NCBI RefSeq assembly: GCF_019457595.1
Contig: NZ_CP080419.1
Location: forward strand, 744,001 to 808,000
Length of the DNA stretch: 64,000 bases
DNA from: Shewanella psychrotolerans
GTDB lineage: Bacteria > Pseudomonadota > Gammaproteobacteria > Enterobacterales > Shewanellaceae
Direction: 5' to 3'
The translations under genes were made by a program, and so were the position numbers. The notes under the pieces were generated by a model. The model saw nothing but the letters and a program-made list of their open reading frames with translations, was not told the DNA's origin and did no database searches. The stretch's first letter is position 1. Each line of letters begins with the position of its first letter. This document shows positions 45,636-53,416 of this stretch, piece after piece.

Positions 45636-46673
45636 ATGAAAGAGATGTTTACTATAACGCCAGTGAGTCATGAGTTTGATCAAGCGATTCAAGCCCAAAT
45701 AGACGGCAAAACTAAACCCCTGGGGGCATTGGGAGAGCTTGAGCCATTAGCGCTGCAGATAGCGCAAGTGTTGGGAAAAACGTCACCATCGATTAATAAT
45801 CCTAAGTTGCTGGTGTTTGCTGGCGATCATGGGATTGCGGCTTCTGGTGTGTCAATTGCGCCGAGTGCAGTGACGACGCAGATGGTACAGAATTTTCTCA
45901 ATGGCGGCGCAGCCATTAACGTTTTTTGTGCTCAGTCGGGTTTCGATATGGAGGTGATAGATTGCGGTATTGCGACTCCTATTGAAAGCGACGAACGCCT
46001 CATTAATCACAGGCTCGGAGCTGGAACAAATGCGTTTCATCGAGAGAGTGCGATGACCTTAGGGGCGGTAAAACAAGGTTTTGCTATGGCCTTCGAACGC
46101 GTCACTTTTCATCATAACAATGGTACTAATCTTATTGCGTTTGGCGAGATGGGTATAGGCAACACTTCTTCTGCGGCGGCCATTATGGCCGCTATCTTAA
46201 AGCTAGACGTGGCCGATTGTGTTGGACGCGGCACAGGTATTGATTCGGCAACCCTTGCCCGTAAACAGATGTTAATTGAGCAGGCGCTTTATCTGCATCG
46301 CGACCAATTATCTGATCCTTATCTTGTTTTGGCGGCCCTTGGTGGCTATGAAATTGTACAAATGACCGGGGCTATGTTGGCTGCGGCGGAGCATCAGATG
46401 TTGATACTCGTCGATGGCTTTATCGCCACGGCGGCCGCTTTGGTGGCGACAAGCATAGCGCCTGCCGCTCGAGATTATATGATTTTTGCCCATCAATCCG
46501 ATGAACGTGGCCATCAGTTAATGCTCACCCATCTGCAGGCCAAGCCACTGCTTAAGTTATCCATGCGTCTCGGTGAAGGCTCTGGTGCGGCACTCGCCCT
46601 GCCTTTAGTGCGTGCTGCGGCGGCTTTTTACAACGAGATGGCTAGCTTACAAGATTTGTCGATTGAGATTTGA
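45636..46673 (+). CDS. cobT: Nicotinate-nucleotide--dimethylbenzimidazole phosphoribosyltransferase
   Basis: The 345-residue protein shows DKLTKP-like [36 protein letters not shown] and GTGIDS, the markers of CobT. It makes alpha-ribazole phosphate from dimethylbenzimidazole and nicotinate mononucleotide for the lower ligand of cobalamin. The gene starts 44 bases after btuC and is probably in the riboswitch-controlled operon. An alternative ATG lies at 45645. Confidence 0.96.
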   Translation: MKEMFTITPVSHEFDQAIQAQIDGKTKPLGALGELEPLALQIAQVLGKTSPSINNPKLLVFAGDHGIAASGVSIAPSAVTTQMVQNFLNGGAAINVFCAQSGFDMEVIDCGIATPIESDERLINHRLGAGTNAFHRESAMTLGAVKQGFAMAFERVTFHHNNGTNLIAFGEMGIGNTSSAAAIMAAILKLDVADCVGRGTGIDSATLARKQMLIEQALYLHRDQLSDPYLVLAALGGYEIVQMTGAMLAAAEHQMLILVDGFIATAAALVATSIAPAARDYMIFAHQSDERGHQLMLTHLQAKPLLKLSMRLGEGSGAALALPLVRAAAAFYNEMASLQDLSIEI

Positions 46674-46747
46674 GGCTGGCAGGTTTGATAGCTTGAGGGG
46701 AATAGGGCTTGAAGGTTTAACGTGTGGACGCAAATGATGAGAGCAAG

Positions 46748-47515
46748 ATGATGATAAAAGAGTTGCAGCTGTTTTTTATTGCGATGGGCTTTTTTACGCG
46801 CATCCCTATGCCTAAATGGGTTGAGGTAAACAGCGAGCGGCTTAATCAAGCGAGTCGTTACTTCGGCGCTGTCGGCATAGTGGTGGGTGGCATAAGTGCG
46901 CTGGTCTATGTGATCGCCAGCGAGTTATTCCCCAGTAGCATTGCCATTGTACTGGCTATGATCGCAAGTGTGTTGACCACGGGAGGCTTTCATGAAGATG
47001 GTTTAGCCGATACCGCCGATGGCTTTGGTGGTGGCTGGACGTTGCAAGATAAGCTCACCATCATGAAAGATTCTCGTGTGGGGACTTATGGCGTCTTGGC
47101 GCTGGTCTTTGCGCTGCTACTTAAGTTTGTACTGCTCAGTGAAATAGCGTTATATGCGCCACATTTAGTGGTGAGTGCGCTTATCGTATCTCACTGTTTG
47201 AGTCGCGTGCTGGCGGCATCGCTGATTTTTTCCGAACCCTATGTCCGTGAAGATGCCAGCAGTAAAAGCAAACCTTTAGCTCAATCACAAACCATAAATG
47301 AACTCGCTATTTTGTTGATAACAGGAGCGCTAGCCCTTTGGATTAGCAGGATCACTGCGGCGCTAGGGCTGTGCGCCTTGTTGCTGGTGCTGCGCTACTT
47401 GTTAATTTGGGGCTTTAGGCGGCAAATCGGTGGTTATACCGGTGATACTTTAGGGGCCGCGCAGCAGGTGAGTGAACTCTCGGTGTATCTGTTTATTTTG
47501 GCGCTAGCGTCATGA
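46748..47515 (+). CDS. cobS: Adenosylcobinamide-GDP ribazoletransferase
   Basis: The 255-residue membrane protein has five to six helices and the CobS motifs FFTRIPMP near the N-terminus, TGGFHEDGLADTADGFGGG (the Asp-rich catalytic site) and MKDSRVGTYG, with GGYTGDTLGA later. It joins adenosylcobinamide-GDP and alpha-ribazole at the inner membrane. ATG 46748 is used; upstream starts at 46724 add an odd tail. It overlaps cobU by four bases. Confidence 0.95.
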   Translation: MMIKELQLFFIAMGFFTRIPMPKWVEVNSERLNQASRYFGAVGIVVGGISALVYVIASELFPSSIAIVLAMIASVLTTGGFHEDGLADTADGFGGGWTLQDKLTIMKDSRVGTYGVLALVFALLLKFVLLSEIALYAPHLVVSALIVSHCLSRVLAASLIFSEPYVREDASSKSKPLAQSQTINELAILLITGALALWISRITAALGLCALLLVLRYLLIWGFRRQIGGYTGDTLGAAQQVSELSVYLFILALAS

Positions 47516-48036
47516 TCCATTTTATTTTAGGCGGTGCGCGTAGCGGTAAATCTAGCTATGGCCTCGAGCTTGCTGCCAATTACGTCGCCAAGGGCGATGA
47601 GTGTCTGTTTGTGGCAACGGCCGAGGCGTTTGATGATGAGATGGCTTGCCGTATTGCGCGTCATAAAATAGAGCGAGCTGCGCTGGCGTGGAAAACTTTC
47701 GAGTGTCCACTAGACTTGAGCCAGTGTTTAACTAAGCAGGCTAAAGACGATCGAGTTATCTTGGTCGATTGTTTAACCCTGTGGTTGACTAATCACCTGC
47801 TTAATCCCAGTAGCGATTGGTCGCAAATTAAAGCCGATTTTTTACGTGTGCTATCGACGTTACCGGGAAAGATAATATTAATTTCCAATGAAGTGGGTAC
47901 AGGCGTAGTGCCAGGTGATCCTTTAAGTCGCCGCTTTGTTGATGAGGCAGGGTGGTTGCATCAGGCCATCGCAAAGTTAGCCGATGAGGTCGTGTTGGTT
48001 ACGGCGGGATTACCTATGATCTTGAAGGGGCAGTGA
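47512..48036 (+). CDS. cobU: Bifunctional adenosylcobinamide kinase / guanylyltransferase
   Basis: The 174-residue protein has the P-loop GGARSGKSSYGLELA and conserved segments VATAEAFDDEM, RIARHKIER and VDCLTLWLTNHL and ISNEVGTGVVPGDPLSRRFVDE. It phosphorylates adenosylcobinamide and adds GMP. The ATG overlaps the cobS stop (ATGA). An 18-base gap leads to cobQ. Confidence 0.95.
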   Translation: MIHFILGGARSGKSSYGLELAANYVAKGDECLFVATAEAFDDEMACRIARHKIERAALAWKTFECPLDLSQCLTKQAKDDRVILVDCLTLWLTNHLLNPSSDWSQIKADFLRVLSTLPGKIILISNEVGTGVVPGDPLSRRFVDEAGWLHQAIAKLADEVVLVTAGLPMILKGQ

Positions 48037-48054
48037 GGCGTAAATAGTTAATGA

Positions 48055-49623
48055 ATGGGTTGGATAACAGTGTCCTCAAATAGCAATCAATCATCAATCT
48101 TAATGGTGCAGGGCACCACGTCAGATGCGGGCAAGAGTACCTTGGTGGCTGGTCTGTGCCGTTACTTTGCGCGGAAAGGTGTTAAGGTCGCACCCTTCAA
48201 GCCGCAAAATATGGCGCTAAACAGTGCCGTAACCGCTGATGGTGGCGAAATTGGCCGAGCGCAGGCGTTACAAGCGGTTGCCTGTGGCTTAGCAGCCCAC
48301 ACGGATTTTAATCCCATTTTGTTAAAGCCCTGTTCCGACACCAGCTCGCAGGTGATAGTGCAAGGTAAAGCGCTATCTCATATGGACGGCCAAGCCTATT
48401 TTGGCAAAGATGCGGCGGGTTATCGTACTAAGGCGATGGCTGCGGTGCTTGATTCACTCTCAAGATTAATAGCGCAATATGAGCTTGTTATGGTTGAGGG
48501 GGCGGGTAGCCCAGCCGAGATTAATTTGCGTGAAGGTGATATAGCTAACATGGGGTTTGCCGAAGAGGTCGATTGCCCGGTTATCTTGATTGCCGATATC
48601 GATAAAGGGGGCGTGTTTGCCCATATCGTTGGCACCTTAGCCTTGTTGTCCGACTCCGAGCGTGCGCGAGTGAAAGGAGTGGTGATTAACCGTTTTCGCG
48701 GTGACATTGGCCTGCTGCAATCGGGATTAGATTGGCTTGAAGCAGAGATCAATAAACCTGTGTTAGGCGTATTGCCCTACCTGAACGATCTGCACCTGGA
48801 CGCCGAAGATGCCTTAATGGTCGCACCGCAAAAATCTGCTCAAGCGAAATTTAAGGTGTTGGTGTTGGTTTGGCCGCGCATTAGTAACCATACCGATTTT
48901 GATGCCCTGCGCTTACATCCAGATATTGAGTTTAATTATGTGACAGTGACTTCAACATTTGATGGCACAGCGCCCCAAGCGGATCTGATTATTTTGCCCG
49001 GCAGTAAGAGCGTTCGCCAAGATTTAACGACCATGTTGAATAACGGTTGGGACAAACTGATTAAAACCCATCTTAGGTATGGCGGCAAGGTGATTGGGAT
49101 CTGCGGTGGTTACCAGATGCTCGGGCTTGCAATTGATGATCCTTTAGGTGTTGAGGGAGCTGTCGGTGAGAGTGATGGTCTCGGCCTTCTGCCAATAGTC
49201 ACGGAGTTGACCCCAGATAAGCGTTTAGCCCAAGTGTCAGGTTGTTTAAATCTGCTCGGTGAACAAGCTAAGGTGAGTGGTTATGAGATCCATTGTGGCC
49301 GCTCTAAGCTTCTCTCTCAGCAAACGGCGCTAATGATGTTAAACAGTGATGATGGTCGTCAGTTCCATGATGGCTGCCTATCCTCTGATGGGCAGATCTT
49401 GGGCACCTATCTTCATGGTGTTTTCGATACGCCAGAGGCGTGCCGCTTACTACTAAGCTGGGCAGGAATGGGCTGGGCTGGCATGAGCGAGTCAGGAAAG
49501 ATGGGCCCTGACGCTATAGATATTGATGCACTGAGGCAAGAGCAGTTAGACCGACTAGCAGATATGTTAGCCGAACATATGGATATGCAAAGAGTCTCAG
49601 CAATTATTTCAGCAAGCACATAG
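48055..49623 (+). CDS. cobQ: Cobyric acid synthase (glutamine-hydrolysing)
   Basis: The 522-residue amidotransferase has the N-terminal ATP domain ([38 protein letters not shown]) and a C-terminal glutaminase domain with the Cys nucleophile in [10 protein letters not shown] and the His in GTYLHGVFD. It amidates four side chains of cobyrinic acid a,c-diamide. A GTG at 48070 is a possible shorter start. Because the early corrin-ring genes are not visible here, its presence in this salvage set suggests either a longer pathway elsewhere or use on cobyric acid precursors. Confidence 0.95.
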   Translation: MGWITVSSNSNQSSILMVQGTTSDAGKSTLVAGLCRYFARKGVKVAPFKPQNMALNSAVTADGGEIGRAQALQAVACGLAAHTDFNPILLKPCSDTSSQVIVQGKALSHMDGQAYFGKDAAGYRTKAMAAVLDSLSRLIAQYELVMVEGAGSPAEINLREGDIANMGFAEEVDCPVILIADIDKGGVFAHIVGTLALLSDSERARVKGVVINRFRGDIGLLQSGLDWLEAEINKPVLGVLPYLNDLHLDAEDALMVAPQKSAQAKFKVLVLVWPRISNHTDFDALRLHPDIEFNYVTVTSTFDGTAPQADLIILPGSKSVRQDLTTMLNNGWDKLIKTHLRYGGKVIGICGGYQMLGLAIDDPLGVEGAVGESDGLGLLPIVTELTPDKRLAQVSGCLNLLGEQAKVSGYEIHCGRSKLLSQQTALMMLNSDDGRQFHDGCLSSDGQILGTYLHGVFDTPEACRLLLSWAGMGWAGMSESGKMGPDAIDIDALRQEQLDRLADMLAEHMDMQRVSAIISAST

Positions 49624-49736
49624 ATCATTAGCCGAGCTAAATGATCTTCCAATAATAGAATCATAAAAGCACAACGTACTGAATACTTCGCTCTAAGTGA
49701 GGGAATAGGGCTCTAGGCGAATGAATAGGAATGAAA

Positions 49737-50369
49737 ATGACAGATAAGATGGATGATAGTAGCAAGAGCACAGATGAGCTAAAGGCGCAGCGTCATAAGG
49801 CCCGTCAACAAAAAGTAAAAGCGGCAGTCGATGCTAAGATAGCGAAGGCGCAAATCGAAAAAGGGGTACTACTGGTACTTACTGGTAATGGCAAAGGCAA
49901 GTCTACAGGTGGCTTTGGCAGTATAACCCGAGCCGTCGGCCATGGTAAAAAGGCGGCGGTAGTGCAATTTATCAAGGGGAATTGGCCTTGTGGAGAGCGC
50001 AACGTATTAGAGAAGGTGGGAGTCGAGTTTCATGTTATGGGCACAGGGTTTACCTGGGAAACCCAAGACAGAGAGAAAGATACCTTAGCGGCGATGGGAG
50101 CGTGGGAAGCCGCTGAAGCTTTGCTTAAAGATGACACCATAGATATTATCTTGCTCGATGAACTGACCTACATGGTGAGTTATCACTACATTGAGTTAGA
50201 TCGGGTTCTTGAGGCCCTTAAGAATCGGCCGCCAATGCAACACGTGATCATTACTGGAAGGGCGTGCCATCGCGCGATTTTAGAGTTAGCCGATACCGTG
50301 AGTGAAGTGCAACCGATTAAACACGCCTTTGAAGCCGGCGTTAAAGCGCAAATCGGATTTGATTATTAA
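49737..50369 (+). CDS. cobO: Cob(I)yrinic acid a,c-diamide adenosyltransferase
   Basis: The 210-residue protein has an N-terminal charged stretch, then the P-loop LTGNGKGKSTGGFGSITRAVGHG, QFIKGNWPCGERN, LLDELTYMVSYHYI and GRACHRAILELADTVSEV, the pattern of CobA/BtuR/CobO. It adds the adenosyl group to corrinoids. ATG 49737 with AGGA six bases before is preferred. This is the last gene of the cobalamin block; the repeat-rich module L2 begins about 25 bases later. Confidence 0.95.
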   Translation: MTDKMDDSSKSTDELKAQRHKARQQKVKAAVDAKIAKAQIEKGVLLVLTGNGKGKSTGGFGSITRAVGHGKKAAVVQFIKGNWPCGERNVLEKVGVEFHVMGTGFTWETQDREKDTLAAMGAWEAAEALLKDDTIDIILLDELTYMVSYHYIELDRVLEALKNRPPMQHVIITGRACHRAILELADTVSEVQPIKHAFEAGVKAQIGFDY

Positions 50370-50508
50370 GTTAGATAGAGTTTGGCTGCATGTTCATTTA
50401 TTGAAAGTCTTGAAGGGAGACCCTTCGCTGTTACCTAACGCCAGTCCCGCGAGTGCTGTACATGGAAGTACCAATGTCGTGATCACAAGGAGATGAAGCA
50501 ACGACGTA

Positions 50509-50627
50509 TGTGCAAGCACTCTTTGGGCTCGGTGAGTGAAGCATAGCTTCGAGCTCACGAACGAGAGGCAGGGATTGCCGAACTGGCTTTTAAACAAGGA
50601 TGTTGTTCGAGCACATCCATGTGGGCT
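50509..50627 (+). repeat. Repeat delta, direct copy
   Basis: Contains GGTGAGTGAAGC, GAACGAGAGGCA, GCCGAACTGGCTTTTA and GTTGTTC.AGCAC. An inverted copy is at 53104-53223, so the cassette block between is framed by inverted repeats about 2.5 kb apart. Confidence 0.8.
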
Positions 50628-51347
50628 CTGCGAAATCATCTGACTTACATGGAAGTCGTGAATGCCGAAACAATGTCGGGAACATTTTCGGCCATGATTT
50701 CGAAGGCCAAAACCGCGCTTACACCTATATCTAACGCCTCTTCGATTTAGTCGTATTTGGTGTGAATTCAGAATTAAAAGTGCCTCCAAAGTTTGTTGCC
50801 CTTTAAATGAAGGCTTGGCATTTTTTACTATGTTTGGGTAGTAATTGGCGGAGTCTTTTTTGGAACTAGTGCTTGAAAGTGTACCTTCATGGCAACCTAT
50901 CACCTGCGGTGAGTGAATGTGCAAACACTTCTGCGACTCGCCGCAAGCACAGTCCCTGTGGGCTCTACGCCAGCATCCATGCTGGCAAAGGCCGCAGCCG
51001 CGTTTACACTTGGGTTCTAACGTTTCTTCGATTAAGCTGCATTTGGTGTGAGCTGCTAGTTCAAAAGCTAACTGATTTTTGCCCAAAAGTGGGTTAATGG
51101 GTTTTCGGTAGCTCAGTAATGAATGGACTTTTTGGCCTAGCAATTATCATCGCGACACCCGTGAGATGTGATTCACTATACCACTACATACAGCCCATCA
51201 AAAAATGGGATAAGTATACAGTTATATTCAAATTATCAGGATTTTGAACGATTTTTATCCTATATTCGTGCGCATTTTCTCATTTTGGCTTAAATAAATA
51301 GTGTTAAAATTAATCACTTATACTATTCGTCAAGTAGATAATAGGTT

Positions 51348-51374
51348 TGGAAAACGCGCATGCGCGTTTTTCCA
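51348..51374. repeat. GC-rich palindrome centred on GCGCATGCGC, copy in L2
   Basis: Identical in sequence to 6762-6788 of L1 and at the same distance (107 bases) from the attI-like crossover. A second GCGCATGCGC lies at 51460-51469. Confidence 0.8.
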
Positions 51375-51467
51375 GATGGTATATTTAGCAAAATGCTGAT
51401 AAGTTCATTACATACAGATAGTTAACTGTGCGCGTTTTCACTGGTCCAACGAGGTAAACGCGCATGC

Positions 51468-51487
51468 GCACTAATAAAATGTTCTTG
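51468..51487 (+). other. attI-like recombination site 2
   Basis: GCACTAATAAAATGTTCTTG equals site 1 up to the base before GTT and then diverges. This is the point where an inserted cassette would begin. The offset to site 1 is exactly 44586, the same as for the palindromes. Confidence 0.55.
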
Positions 51488-51808
51488 ACCTGCGGTAGAC
51501 GATTTTTAGCAAAAAAGAAGTGATATTTAAGTCTAGCCGAAGGAATAGATAGAGCCAAACGCGATGGAAGAAACGCCTTATTTATGATAGCTTGAAGGCA
51601 CTTGCTAAGGCTCGTAAAGCGAAGCTTTAAAGAGACCTGCAATTGACTTCAAGTAAAGAAGCGATGCTTCCCTCACGCCGCAGGGGGGCATCAATTAAGC
51701 CCCAAGGGCATGGAATATGAACTCACGGATTGAGTAGCGATAACCGCCTCTCTCCGAAAGTAAAGAACAACCCATTACACGAGACCTTCGGCTCGTGAAT
51801 CACGATCG
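51482..51808 (+). other. Probable ORF-less gene cassette
   Basis: The 327-base segment lies between the attI-like crossover and the right core of the attC at 51762-51814. Its first bases, GTTCTTG, are complementary to AAAGAAC at the left of that attC at six of seven positions. No ORF over 30 codons with a ribosome site is seen. It holds an inverted repeat GATGC.CCCT/AGGGG.GCATC (about 51671-51700). It may carry a promoter, an RNA or a decayed gene. Confidence 0.5.
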
Positions 51809-51814
51809 TTATAT
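51762..51814 (+). other. attC site of the ORF-less cassette
   Basis: Left core AAAGAAC and right core GTTATAT enclose arms AACAACCCATTACACGAG and CTCGTGAATCACGATCGTT, which pair imperfectly around CCTTCGG. The right core is the start of the acetyltransferase cassette. Confidence 0.6.
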
Positions 51815-51826
51815 TTCGGAAAGTAT

Positions 51827-52231
51827 ATGCAACTAGACAATGGCGAATATTATATTACCGATGATTCAGAGCGGGTTAATATAGAGACTCTGAAAATATT
51901 ACTAGAATCATCATATTGGGCATCAACTAGAAGTATCGATGTTATAAAAACAACAATTGATAATTCAGTGTGCTTTTCAGTATATAAGGCCAAAGAACAA
52001 ATCGGTTTTGGTAGGGTGGTAACTGACTATGCTACGTTTGGGTATATCGCGGACGTAATCATTGATACCGAACACAAAGGTAATGGTATTGGAAAGTGGC
52101 TTATGGATGTCATTGTTAATGATGAAAGGTGGAAAGGTAAATTTCTAATGCTTGCCACAGATGATGCGCATAGTTTATATAAAAAATATGGTTTCCAAGG
52201 TAGTACTAAATTAATGAGCACGAAAATATAA
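51827..52231 (+). CDS. GNAT-family N-acetyltransferase, cassette-encoded
   Basis: The 134-residue protein shows the acetyl-CoA-binding motif A: VIIDTEHKGNGIGKWLMDVIV (R/Q-x-x-G-x-G/A pattern seen as KGNGIG) and motif B: LMLATDDAHSLYKKYGFQG. It transfers an acetyl group to an unknown amine. It starts 13 bases past the preceding attC right core, and its stop codon lies within the left core ATATAAC of its own attC. ATATAAC is the exact complement of the cassette start GTTATAT (51808-51814). GGAAAG precedes the ATG. AT-rich compared with the cob genes. Confidence 0.88.
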   Translation: MQLDNGEYYITDDSERVNIETLKILLESSYWASTRSIDVIKTTIDNSVCFSVYKAKEQIGFGRVVTDYATFGYIADVIIDTEHKGNGIGKWLMDVIVNDERWKGKFLMLATDDAHSLYKKYGFQGSTKLMSTKI

Positions 52232-52325
52232 CAAGTTCTAGCACCCGCCCACAAAACTGCTTCGCAGTGGGCATTGGACTCAATCACGCTCCGCGCAATT
52301 TCGCCAGTGTAGAAAAGCGTTATGC
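52226..52325 (+). other. attC site of the acetyltransferase cassette
   Basis: The 100-base site runs from left core ATATAAC to right core GTTATGC. Arms AACAAGTTCTAGCAC and GTGTAGAAAAGCGTT pair imperfectly, and the centre has CCCAC...TTCGCAGTGGG. Core complementarity with the cassette start is exact. Confidence 0.85.
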
Positions 52326-52339
52326 TCTCGGAGAGAAAT

Positions 52340-52921
52340 ATGGACATTGAAGTAATATCGAAATTAGCTTTCGGCCTAATTTCATCTCTTGGAACGATTG
52401 CTTTGGTGCTTTTCAATATAGGACAATCAAGAAAAATCAAAGCTGAACTCCTAGAAAAATTTGAAGAAGCAGTCGGCAGAGAGAGCATTCATTCTGTGAC
52501 CGAGTTATTCCGCCTAATTCATGGACTAAGAATGAGCTACGGAGATATTATTGAGCTCATCCGACATGAACAGTGTTCAAAAATTATCTATGCACTAAAG
52601 AAAACACCAGGAATGGTCTCTTATGAAGGAGGCGAGTTCCGGTACGCACAAATTGCACGAAACAGATTTTTTAGATTTATTGATCTCTGGTTTTTGAGGT
52701 TGAGTATAGGCTTCTTCAGCATTCTTGGTCTGCTTTCACTTGGGATGCTTGGTTTTGGTCATGGAGCTACATCCGTTGCCGGCTTTGTCTTTCTGCTGTT
52801 CTGTTCGGTAATGTTGGCGGTACAACTACGGCAAAGAGCTTACGACCAAATGATACAGCGCCTAATCGAACCAGAGCATAACAATCAAATGCAGCCGACC
52901 GCTAACGCGTCGGCTGATTAG
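52340..52921 (+). CDS. Cassette-encoded membrane protein with C-terminus read through attC
   Basis: The 193-residue protein has an N-terminal helix (about 9-28), a soluble helical middle (30-115) and two helices near the end (about 125-165). The family is not recognised. ATG 52340 follows GGAGAG; the ORF can be extended to 52322, inside the core. The last residues, NQMQPTANASAD, are encoded by the attC site itself; this tail is common in proteins from Pseudomonas- and Xanthomonas-type cassettes, which points to that origin for the attC. The function of the protein is unknown. Confidence 0.75.
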   Translation: MDIEVISKLAFGLISSLGTIALVLFNIGQSRKIKAELLEKFEEAVGRESIHSVTELFRLIHGLRMSYGDIIELIRHEQCSKIIYALKKTPGMVSYEGGEFRYAQIARNRFFRFIDLWFLRLSIGFFSILGLLSLGMLGFGHGATSVAGFVFLLFCSVMLAVQLRQRAYDQMIQRLIEPEHNNQMQPTANASAD

Positions 52922-52931
52922 GGCGTTATCC
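52876..52931 (+). other. Short attC site of the last cassette
   Basis: The 56-base site runs from left core GCATAAC to right core GTTATCC. The arms TCAAATGCAGCCGACCGC and GCGTCGGCTGATTAGG pair almost fully around a TAAC tip. The left core is the exact complement of the cassette start GTTATGC (52319-52325). Confidence 0.9.
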
Positions 52932-52969
52932 CATAGAAATTTTTATCTGAAACAGACAGGTTAGAGTTA

Positions 52970-53223
52970 AGGTTTTAACTCGAAAATGTCCAGAAATGAG
53001 TTAACTTGTGATTGCCCAAGTGGTACCAGTAAGGTCAAATCGAAGAGATAGAAAACTAGGTGTGAACACAGTTGTGACCTTCCGAGGCATGGATGCCGAG
53101 GTAGAGCTCACATGGAAGTGCTTGAACAACGTCCATGTCTAAAAGCCAGTTCGGCATCCATGCCTCTCGTTCGTAAGCACGAAGCTCCGCTTCACTCACC
53201 GTGTCACAAATGTGTTTGCACGT
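52970..53223 (-). repeat. Inverted copy of leader repeats (delta and CTCTTCGATT unit)
   Basis: Read on the - strand from 53223: repeat delta (53223-53104), then a CTATCTCTTCGATTTG unit (about 53070-53030), then GTTAACTCATTT near 52995. This is the delta-to-unit order of module L2, inverted. The 61-codon - strand frame at 53056-53241 lies in this repeat and is not credited. 53224-53416 holds nothing recognisable. Confidence 0.75.
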
Positions 53224-53416
53224 GAGGCCTGCTGCAAGCAATTCAAAACCATGAAGGTTAACGCTACCATCAGCGATGTAAAAACCTATTCCGGCAAATG
53301 CTACAAGCCAAACAATGCTAATACCTTCATTCGGAGGTCAGCTCATTTATGTTCAAAATTTCCCATAGGCTCAAATCGAGGCGGCTGACAACGCTGTGTC
53401 GGCGCTGCTGCAGATA

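Larger units (their letters stand above)
50393..51481 (+). repeat. Leader module L2: mosaic of repeats ending in an attI-like site
   Basis: This block has no credible gene. Segment 50393-50459 matches 6289-6355. Segment 50509-50627 recurs inverted at 53104-53223. The run 50705-51481 matches L1 in order, with the CTCTTCGATT units at about 50712 and 51000, and the final 413 bases align to 6485-6895. One - strand frame (50394-51143) crosses all these repeats and is not a gene. Confidence 0.8.

Noticed and set aside
50394..51143. 249-codon frame on the - strand
   Set aside because: Runs through several dispersed repeats of module L2; composition is unlike a protein and no ribosome site is present.
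51385..51642. 85-codon frame on the - strand
   Set aside because: Starts with TTG without a ribosome site and crosses the attI-like junction between leader and cassette.
53056..53241. 61-codon frame on the - strand
   Set aside because: Lies inside the inverted delta repeat; the direct copy does not keep the frame.
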